A stretch of 64,000 nt of DNA from Periplaneta americana. Its lineage: Eukaryota > Arthropoda > Insecta > Blattodea > Blattidae. Under the pieces are notes generated by a model. The model searched no databases. It saw only the letters and a program-made list of their open reading frames with translations, and had not been told where the DNA came from. The stretch spans positions 113,806,821 through 113,870,820 of the forward strand of contig NC_091123.1 in the NCBI RefSeq assembly GCF_040183065.1. Direction: 5' to 3'. This document shows, piece by piece, positions 56,213-64,000 of the stretch. The translations under genes were made by a program, and so were the position numbers. The first letter of the stretch is position 1. Each line of letters opens with the position of its first letter.

Positions 56213-56705
56213 ATAATTGGCTAATGATTGACTAATGCCCACCTCGTTGGAACTCTTCTTTTGTCACCTTGCATTTCAGTAACAAGCTGTTCAATCTTTA
56301 TTAGTTAAACTCTGTGTTGTAATATACGGTTTCTGTCCATTGTAGGGTTAGATTCTTTGCAGAGTATATTCTGAAGAAAGATATACTGTATAATCAGATA
56401 ATCACAAATACCACCTGCAAGACTGGCACCCTAAATTTCCAATGACAAAGTTCGGAACAATGTACATATGAGACTATGATATGAAAGGTTTGACTAAGAC
56501 CCACACCCACTTTTCAAAAGCAATATCTTTACAAAAAAAAAAGTGCGGAAAGTATCTGGGATTGTATGGTATTTTCAGTCTGTAAGTGTGCTGCATGCCC
56601 TGTGTATAATCATAAGCAGTGGTGCCAGCGATTTCAATGTGAGGGAGGACATTCAAATGGTCATAACATTCAAGATTCTGCTGCTGTTGTGGGGTTTGAT
56701 TCAAA

Positions 56706-58250
56706 ATGCCAACAAAACGCAAACGCATAGTGTTATCATTGAAAGATAAAGTGAGGATTATCGAGCAGTTGAATAAAGATGTTTTCATTGAAACAGCACA
56801 AATGTTTGGTATTGGAACATTTACTATTTCAGATATAAAGAAATACAGTTCTTTATTGTAAACTTTATATCTGTCCTTGACTCTCAGGGTAGCAGTTCAT
56901 CAAGAAAAATGACGACAGCCAAACATAATGAACTTGACACCACAGTTTACAAGTGGTTTCTACAGGAGAAGTCAATTGGAAATCCTATTTCTGGCCCCAT
57001 CATCTGTGGAAAAGCGAAAATTTTTTATGAAAAGATGGATGATTTTGACTTTAAAGTGAGTAATGGCTGGCTTCGAAATTATAAGGCTAGGCATGGTATT
57101 CGGGAGCCTGACGTAAGTGGTGGAAAACTTTCTGCAAGTAAAGTGGCTGCCGATACATTTATTGAAACATTCAAATTAAAAACCAAAGACTATGATCCCA
57201 ATTTTGTGTACAATGCAGATGAAATGGGCCTTAACTGGAAGGCGTTGCCACAGAAAACGCTAGCTTCCAAGAGAGAAACTACTGCTCCTGGTCACAAGGT
57301 AAACATGGAACGTGTGACAGTGCTTACTTGTGCAAACTCAACTGGTACTCATTGGCTCCCGTTACTTTTGATTGGCAAATAAAAAAAAAAATCCCAGAGC
57401 ATTTAAAAATGTAGCAAGCCTTCTGCTAAAATACAACAACCAAACAAAAGCAGTCGGCTTGGGTAGTGTAGTCGGTATAACACTAGCCTTCTGTACTTGA
57501 GGTTGCAGGTTCAATCCTGGCTCAGGTAAGATGGCATTTAAGCAATCTTAAATGCGACAGGCTCATGTTAGTAGATTTACTGGCATGTAAAAGAACTGCG
57601 GGACAAAATTCCGGCAAACAGCGACACTCGCATAACCTCGGCAGTTGCAAGTGTCGTTAAATAAACCATAATTAAACATCTTTTTTTAACAAAAGCATGG
57701 ACAACGGCTGCATTATTTACGCAATGGTTTGATAAAACATTTATTCAAGAAGTAAAAAAGTATCAGGAGGGATTGGGTAAAAAGGGAATGTTTTGCTTAT
57801 TCTAGACAATGCACCTTACCCATCTATCAGTAGAAATTCTTCAAAGAGAAAGTGGATGTTTTAGAGCACTCTTCCTGCCACCAAAAATAACGAGCTTGTT
57901 ACAACCGATGGATCAGAACGTTATTGAGTGTATGAAACGCCATTACAGACAGCAACTTTTACGCAAACTATTGTTAGCAAATAAAGATGAAGAGGGCTCT
58001 GTAGCATTTCACAAAGTCTTAAATTTGAAGGACTGTTGCTACATGATTGCCGATTCATGGAATTTAGTAAAACCTCAGACTTTAAGAAGGACCTGGAATA
58101 AACTTAATGGAACTTCAACAAAAAACAAATTCAAAAAGAAAAGGAAGAGATTAAGACGAACAAAGAAGAAAATGAAACTGTGCCAGTTGAAGACATTTAT
58201 GATATTATTTTAAAAGTTCCTGGGTATAGTGAGGATCACGTAAGTTCAGT
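56706..58250 (+). pseudogene. pogo/Tigger-like transposase, interrupted by a SINE
   Basis: Starts at an ATG (56706) with a CENP-B-like helix-turn-helix (LSLKDKVRIIEQLNKDVF), then 56909-57382 open: YKWFLQEKSIGNPISGPI, NGWLRNYKARHGI, VYNADEMGLNWKALPQKTLA (first catalytic Asp) and VTVLTCANSTGTHWLPLLLI. A SINE sits at 57453-57687. Coding resumes with LLILDNAP (frameshifted, second Asp), LPPKITSLLQPMDQNVIECM (third Asp intact) and an RNW-like helical tail. After a further shift near 58190 it ends with VEDIYDIILKVPGYSEDH. Stops at about 56858 and 57380 plus frameshifts inactivate it. Element ends were not found. Confidence 0.85.
57453..57687 (+). mobile_element. tRNA-derived SINE nested in pogo, 10-bp target duplication
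   Basis: Flanked by AACAAAAGCA at 57443-57452 and 57688-57697. Box A in TAGTGTAGTCGGTATAAC, box B GGTTCAATCC (57508-57517), then GGCATTTAAGCAATCTTAAA, GGGACAAAATTCCGGCA, CATAACCTCGGCAGTTGCAA and GTCGTTAAATAAA, with a short T-rich end. Same family as 31305-31505. Confidence 0.9.
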
Positions 58251-58410
58251 TCCCAAACAGCAAATATTTCCGCCTTGTCAGTGTTGCCAACTGTTACCAG
58301 ATATCACCACGTGTAGTAAAATCACGATCCTATGTACTGAATGACTTCTTTACTCACCGTACTTTACCTTAATGTTGGAAGGTTATTCTAAATAGTTTCA
58401 ATAATAATGA
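58251..58410 (+). repeat. pogo-family 3' sequence shared with 26050-26290
   Basis: CAGTGTTGCCAACTGTTACC AGATATCA, ACGATCCTA.GTACTGA and GTTGGAAGGTTATTCTAAAT recur on the minus strand at 26050-26180. Probably the noncoding 3' end of the transposon. Confidence 0.6.
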
Positions 58411-58414
58411 GAAA

Positions 58415-59230
58415 TGTATTGCTATGTTCTAATCTTTTATTCCTTTACATTATTATTAGTATTAGCATTAATAGGTTACTAGACGTAAATATACAACAAA
58501 GTATAGTATATAATATTCAAGAATCAAATCTGTTCCAAGACCAATTAAATTATTGTCACTTCACTTCAAAGATTCCAGCGTACATATACTGTACTTCCTA
58601 AAGGTAGATAAATTAATAACCAATTGACTTTTGGTTGGAATTCGAATGAACTTCTGATTATCTTTTGAAATTAGTAAGGAAATGGATAATACAACTATGC
58701 TAAAACTGAAATAATAATAAATCAACTTACAAAAATAATTTTGGTCCTTAAAAGCCACAAGTAATTTCACTTCTAGATACCTTTTTAAAGATTTCATTTG
58801 TTTGTAAATTGCTTAATAATGCTACACTTACACTTATTATTTCTGCAACTCCACGTCTGTCATTGAAAAAATGTATGATACATAACTGTGAAGTCTCTTT
58901 TTGGCTCTTGTGTCCTAAATTTAAATAAGAAAAAGCAAATGATTCAAGAAATGTGAGCTGGTGAAAATTAAATACTCAATTAATAAAATAATTACTACCA
59001 AAAGAATATTTTATTAATTCTATACAAAAGATGGATTACACAGAACAGATGGCCAGAAATCATAGATTTATACACAACATACAGCATGAAACGATCATCA
59101 AAAAATGCTTTTTGTACACAATAACATCTTTCAAACGAAGTGAAATAGCCAATAAGTTCAATAAATATTATGCTAATAAGTAACAACTAAATTAATAATT
59201 ATCTACAAGCTGTAAAAGGGAATAAAATAG
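58415..59230. other. No gene or repeat recognised
   Basis: Very AT-rich with short open stretches only. No OSCP C-terminal exon could be read here. Confidence 0.4.
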
Positions 59231-59232
59231 TA

Positions 59233-59369
59233 TATTGTTGAAATTAGGGGGTTATGGTTTATTACGTGTATTTATAATTTTAATTACTTTTTCTACATTT
59301 AATTATATTTTAATTTCTATTAGATTAGTTGATGGTGTGGTTGTTAGTTTTATCTGTGTACGTCAGACT
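59233..59369 (+). pseudogene. ND4: Nuclear copy of a mitochondrial ND4 fragment (NUMT)
   Basis: Plus reading gives LLKLGGYGLLRVFIILITFS, FNYILISIRLVDGVVVSFIC then VRQT, the conserved NADH dehydrogenase 4 core (LLKLGGYGLLR, a G-x-x-x-S-x-ICLRQT block). About 137 bp; homology stops after the RQT codons. Isolated within AT-rich sequence. Confidence 0.88.
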
Positions 59370-59479
59370 ATTAAGGAAAAACTGAAAGAAATATTAAATC
59401 TACTATCTACTTTATATAACAATATTTAATCAAGAACTGAATATTACTATTAATTTAATAACATAAGACCCAAAACATC

Positions 59480-60611
59480 TCCAAGTCCAGACAATACACA
59501 TGCTGATTTTCTTAAACATGTTGGCAAACAAGCAAACTCACTACTTTTATCTTGTAATCTCAACTAAAATACAATATCTGTCTGGAGAAAATCTATCATA
59601 ACATCAATTTTGAAAAGCAATTATTCAACTAATATCTTTTCGAGTTATCGACAGATACCACTTACTAGTATGATAGCCAAAATTATGGAAGAGATGATTT
59701 CATAGATTGAATTGGTTCCTGGAATCTAGTAACTAACTTTCATTTTATTGGGTTGACTTTAGAGAATTGCATTCAACAAATGGACAGATTTTAAATTTTA
59801 GTCAAGATATTAAAGATATTTTAAACAGAAAACAAAACAACTTAACAATTTTAATTTATTTTCAAGGATCATATGGCTCTGTAGATATAAATCACTTAAG
59901 AAATTGCAAACTTAGGGTGTCCATGATAAAGTGTTACACTGGGTCAGTGACTTGATTATTTGATTCATTGTCACAAATATGTAAATAGAGACAGATTCAT
60001 CTGGGCTTCCCACATTGTTGTTTTCAGGAATACATTTTCCAATATTAATGTCGATGGTCTAACTAAAGAAATAGATCTTATGTTAATCTCATCATTTGCA
60101 GATAATATGGTTGTCTAGAACAAAAAATCACAGTCCACAAATATTAATAAACTGAGCCAAAATCCCAACAGACTTTTTGACTCTACTTGGAGAACTCAAA
60201 CTTGCTCAATTAAGGGAAACTTTACTAATAAAACACAATCCCAAGTTATTTGAAAATGAATAGTATATAAGTTAACTTTAACAGATGATGTTAAGAAATG
60301 TGATACTTCTCCAGACATTTTAAAAATCATTAGAAACGATAAATGATCTGGTCAGTGAGTGACTACATACAGTATTTTTTATAGATGGATCCTGTTTACC
60401 AAGCCATAGATGTAGTGGTGTTGTAGTACAATACCAGTATATTCCCTTTTACAGGGAATTATATTCAAACACTTGTTTGCCCCATTTTAACCGTGACAAC
60501 GCTTTTTAGCTTTTTAAACATTCTGGTTATTGTATTGTGTTTGTGTTTAGTGAAAGATTTTAGATAAGGGCGCAAATAGCCATAGTAGCTGACGCGCCCT
60601 TTTTAAACGCC

Positions 60612-60650
<39 letters not shown>

Positions 60651-60930
60651 TCAAACACTGACTAATTTTGATAGTGAAAATTTAGATACACTTTTAAGCT
60701 TACAAAATCTCCAGTATCGACTTCATAAATCTGAGAAGGCTGTCATACTATCAGATTCAAAATCAGATATTCTTGCTGCAGTATTGGACGTAACAGCATG
60801 AAATCTCAATATTTTACAGTGTTTTAATATTTTAAGCAAAATGGTCGAATTACATCGACGACTGGTACTTCCGTGGATCCATGAACATTATGGAGTGGGA
60901 GGTAATGAGGTAGCTGAAAGGTAGCAAAAT
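59480..60930 (+). pseudogene. Highly decayed LINE (RT plus RNase H), relative of 1247-3379
   Basis: The plus strand shows LHSTNGQILNFSQDIKDILN (compare LHSTNEQVIRLGQEIKDSFN in the other copy) at about 59770, and a RNase H trace: IDGSCLPSHRCSGVVVQYQY near 60385, AVILSDSKSDILAAVLDV near 60740 and a GVGGNEVAER block near 60895. Stops throughout. It is split by a second LINE tail at 60474-60649. Confidence 0.75.
60474..60649 (+). mobile_element. LINE 3' end with (AACT)n tail and 10-bp target duplication
   Basis: Flanked by TTCAAACACT at 60464-60473 and 60650-60659. The body ends GATAAGGGCGCAAATAGCCA TAGTAGCTGACGCGCCC, a known-looking LINE 3' UTR hairpin (GGGCGC / GCGCCC), followed by about nine AACT units. 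Inserted into the older RNase H relic. Confidence 0.85.
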
Positions 60931-61049
60931 TACTGTAAGGTTATCTATACCTGCATCTTACCACACTGTTAAAAGAATAACAAGATCAGAACATGACAAT
61001 GTGGTAACAAAAATCGGAATGATTCTAAAGCAAATGAAAAAATTGCAAT

Positions 61050-61200
61050 AGGCCATCCGGCGTCTGCTCCACGATGGAGGAAAATCCTCAGAAGAAACCA
61101 ACTAATCAGACCAAATGGGGGATCCAAACTACCCTCGAGTGCAGCTCTGAATTTGCAGGCCAACGAGTCTACCGACTAAGCTACATTGGTGGCTCCACTA
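61050..61200 (-). repeat. tRNA-derived SINE head
   Basis: The minus strand reads GGAGCCACCAATGTAGCTTA GTCGGTAGACTCG for box A and GGTAGTTTGGATCCCCC for a degenerate box B, followed by TTCTGAGGATTTTCCTCCAT. Probably an old SINE copy. Confidence 0.5.
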
Positions 61201-61234
61201 AAAATATGAAGTACATGGCACTCAGATTATTAAA

Positions 61235-61520
61235 TTGACAAACCTAAACAATTATTCATCAGTTAAGCTATAAAATATAATACATAGCAAGCAAGTTAAT
61301 TCAATTTAAAAGTATAAACAATTCAATCAGATGAAATATACAGAAACTGATAATAAATATCATGCAAATTACTTCACATTACAAGCATAAACAATTCATC
61401 ACTTGTGGTATACAGCCTACTATTTAATTTACAGCACATACAATTCATCAGTTAAGCTATAGACCTACAGTCTACTATTCAATTTACAGCATATATAATT
61501 CATCAATTAAGCGAAACAAA
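61235..61520 (+). repeat. Degenerate tandem repeat, period about 65 bp, four or so units
   Basis: ATTCATCAGTTAAGCTATA recurs near 61255, 61446 and (degenerate) 61500, with ACAGTCTACTATTCAATTTA CAGCA and CAGCCTACTATTTAATTTAC AGCACATA between. Units are diverged. Confidence 0.7.
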
Positions 61521-61965
61521 AATATAGTACAATACATAGTAAAAATAATACACCTAATTTAATAACTGAACTTCTATGAAAATCTACAGTGGCAGTACTC
61601 ATATTATCACAGGCCATGATTGTCTCAAATATTTACAAAGAACTGATATTTCAGAATCTCCCCATGCCATTTCTGAAATCTCAATGAAGATATGGATCAT
61701 TGTCTTGACTGTTTAACTTTACACAGCTTTCAATCATCTGGTTACATATTGGAGTGCAAGATAACAAATGACATCAACTGCTGAACACTTGGTATCAATC
61801 AACCAACAACTTCATTACATTAAAGGGGAAAAAAACTGAAAGAATTAATTGTATATAGACACAACACATAAGACAAGGCCGCTTCAGAACAGTAATTGGC
61901 AAGGCTCTGTTGTTTTAGGATTCTTATGTAGATTCAATTTCACCTGAAAGAAAAAAGTAGCATCT

Positions 61966-61993
61966 ATAAGTAGTAGTAGTAGTAGTAGTAAAG

Positions 61994-62024
<31 letters not shown>
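61966..62024. repeat. (AGT)n then (AAT)n microsatellites
   Basis: About seven AGT units (61970-61990) followed by about nine AAT units (61996-62024). Confidence 0.95.
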
Positions 62025-62027
<3 letters not shown>

Positions 62028-62093
62028 CTGTAAAGTATGGAAATTAATATTGCAATGTAATATCAAAAGGTGATTTCACACCATCAACTCTTA

Positions 62094-63470
62094 TCATTTA
62101 GTACAACTCTTATCATTTAGTACAACAAATCTATTATATTCAGTTGCAATCACCAGTAGCTGTTCTTTCCTCCATTTTGTTGTTGGCTGATTTTTCACAA
62201 GTCTGCTATGATATGCAGCACTATCCATGACAATAACGCATTGCCCTAATGTTCTCAGGTCAACAACTGTGTTTGCACCCACTTCTCAACTACAGGGCTA
62301 TTCTTAGCACTATGGTAGTCCTGACTTTTCTTTCAATTGCATGAAAAAATTAAATCAGCACCTGCAATAAAATTATACCTGAGCATATAATTACGTCACA
62401 TGAATTCACAGCATTTAAATAAAGAAAATAAAACATATAACATAACATGACATGACATGAGATCCTCTTTGGTGAAAGGCTTTCCCACGTTTTTATTTAG
62501 TCACCAATTTTTATATTTTTGTACCCTGATTTAAAAAATTACTCTTGCCAAATTTATGTAAAATATAAATCAATATAACTTACCGAGTATAAATCCACCT
62601 TTCGTTCCGGCATCTAATCTTCCACCCTCATTTGTTGGTCTATGAATAACACCATTCATGTCACTGGAAACTTCACCTGGTTTATTTCATGAATAAGTGG
62701 GTGATCATACTTAAAAAAAACAGAGAGAGAAAAGCAATTCACATTGACACTCTAAGAGACACAAAAATTTTAAAGACAGGAAAACCGTTCAAGAATTTTA
62801 TAACTAACCTCTAGTTATAATATGAAACTATTAATTGCAAAACATGTTGTTCCCACCTGAATTCATTACTAGTAGCCTATATTAATTGCAATTTCATATT
62901 CCACATAAATGTTAATCTATTTGTTAGTAAAAAATTCAATCACTCAATGTCTCACAATACATTGAAATTTACCATTCATAAAAATCCAAGTCTCATCCAA
63001 GAATACTACGGGTTTAGGGTTCTCACGCTCCACATTTCTTATATATTCTCTTAAAAACGAATAACATCACTTTCTCATACATGTGTATAAGGATCCCCTT
63101 TGCTCCATAGAAATTTCATCTCTTTCAAAATTTTTTTCACCAATGATAAGAATACTCTAAATAAATATGTTTCATAATCATCATTCATATGTTCCAGAAC
63201 TTTTGCTGCTGTTAGTACTTCCCCTGTAACAGTAAATGAAAATTATGCCATATTTTTATACATAGGCCTATGACTAATATCAGAATTACATTGCATAAAT
63301 CAACACAATAATTCCTGTAACTTCCCTACCTTTATGTAACTTGTCATAAATAAATCTCGCAATTGCATCTTTCGTAAAATCATCAGCATCAGTCACTGGA
63401 TGTTTACGTAGTCTATGTTTTCCTGGTGTCACGAGTGGGGGTCCCCTTGTGTGAATTTATCACTTTCGTG
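62094..63470 (-). pseudogene. Decayed DDE transposase (Tc1/IS630-type), possibly spliced
   Basis: Minus-strand blocks in order: PGKHRLRKHPVTDADDFTKD AIARFIYDKLHK (63345-63440) with an AAG|GTAGGG donor-like end; after a TTACAG acceptor-like site, EVLTAAKVLEHMNDDYETYL, then, frameshifted, LWSKGDPYT and NPKPVVFLDETWIF (first catalytic Asp, about 62985); DMNGVIHRPTNEGGRLDAGT KGGFIL with a GTAAGT (about 62580-62660); and GQCVIVMDSAAYHSRLVKNQ PTTKWRKEQLL (second Asp, 62130-62260). The order is that of a DDE_3 family common in aphids and other insects. Intron-like breaks may be real or decay. The third acid was not found; it should lie left of 62094. Confidence 0.65.
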
Positions 63471-63828
63471 GCTGTAGTTAAGCCAAGCTGTAATAACAAA
63501 CAATAACATAATACTTCTAAAAATTGTTATATCATAAAATTCATGCATAATACCAACATTTACAGCTATATGAATAGAAAATGATCAACATGTTAGGTTG
63601 GGTCTACGATAGGTTTAAGTAGGCTAATATTTAGGTAATTCTCCAGAAAAGCCACACCAAAGAAGGCATAATTTTATTTTGTTTAATTGATTTCTGTGAT
63701 ATTTACATAGTGATGAACACGTGGTTTTAGTGCACAGCCACAAATACTTTCAGCACAAAAATCCTTTGACACTTACCTGTATATTCTAATGCATTGTTGT
63801 AGTCCCTCCCTCAAACTTGTTACTAATT

Positions 63829-63912
63829 ACCAATATAACATGCGAGAGGTCCAGGACGAAGAGAAATGGTTAGTTTCCCAGTAGTGCGTCCTCGTCCTCT
63901 CGAGTGTTATAT
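63829..63912. repeat. Short imperfect hairpin
   Basis: ATATAACATGCGAGAGGTCC AGGACG is mirrored by CGTCCTCGTCCTCTCGAGTG TTATAT across an 30-bp centre. It may be an isolated transposon end or the whole of a tiny palindrome. Confidence 0.45.
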
Positions 63913-64000
63913 CTTAACAAGTACTTTGGGTGGGGTAGCTTTTCTGAAGAAACACCATATTTAATATTACTTAGACCAGTCATGAATAAATTATTCAGCC

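Overview
The window looks like nuclear DNA from a large, repeat-rich insect genome. A cockroach or termite (Blattodea, Periplaneta-like) is my best guess. The reasons are insect-type LINE, hAT, pogo, mariner and PIF/Harbinger remnants, arthropod tRNA-derived SINEs, a short run of the insect telomere unit (TTAGG)n near 34.6 kb, and a spliced host gene whose product closely follows insect ATP synthase subunit O. The organism call is inference. Base composition is AT-rich, introns are long, and transposable elements make up most of the recognisable content.

Two host genes can be supported, and they diverge from about 36-37 kb. On the plus strand, five exons of the mitochondrial ATP synthase O subunit (OSCP, ATPsynO/ATP5PO) lie at 37193-37219, 37353-37397, 41832-41942, 46657-46789 and 55888-56000. 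All splice phases agree and together they encode 143 residues; the last third of the protein lies beyond the window. On the minus strand, four exons (35863-35979, 14039-14262, 4530-4607, 4000-4379) join in phase into a Ser/Asn/Gly-rich protein that I cannot name with confidence; it continues left of the window. Nearly everything else sits inside the introns of these two genes or between them.

Layout. 0-3.7 kb: LINE remnants, including a nearly intact reverse transcriptase/RNase H LINE (minus) with one in-frame stop. 7-9.2 kb: a complete hAT transposon with an intact 494-aa transposase, matching terminal inverted repeats (TIRs) and a perfect 8-bp target-site duplication (TSD). 9.3-11.4 kb: a dead pogo/Tigger element carrying a nested 389-bp MITE. 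11.7-13.6 kb: two LINE 3' ends in opposite orientation. 14.9-15.8 kb: a transposon-like element packed with subterminal repeats. 16.1-18.8 kb: a BED-finger hAT pseudogene. 19-24.4 kb: LINE fragments and foldbacks, including a tRNA-like palindrome. 25.1-27.9 kb: a Tc1/mariner pseudogene beside a MITE. 29-35 kb: SINEs, a small palindromic MITE, and a non-autonomous hAT-like element holding a LINE fragment. 38.9-40.9 kb: an intact THAP-domain reading frame in front of a decayed Kolobok-like transposase. 42-46.3 kb: a tRNA-like tandem unit, a 756-bp foldback, another palindrome and a PIF/Harbinger derivative. 48.9-50.3 kb: a LINE ORF1 fragment split by a piece of mitochondrial COX1. 51.3-54.5 kb: a mariner pseudogene, a hairpin and a SINE. 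56.7-58.4 kb: a second pogo pseudogene with a nested SINE. 59.2 kb: a piece of mitochondrial ND4. 59.5-60.9 kb: a LINE relic. 62.1-63.5 kb: a decayed DDE transposase.

No rRNA, CRISPR, LTR retroelement, viral insertion or convincing functional tRNA gene was recognised. All transposon family names rest on motifs read by eye and remembered family patterns, not on database searches.
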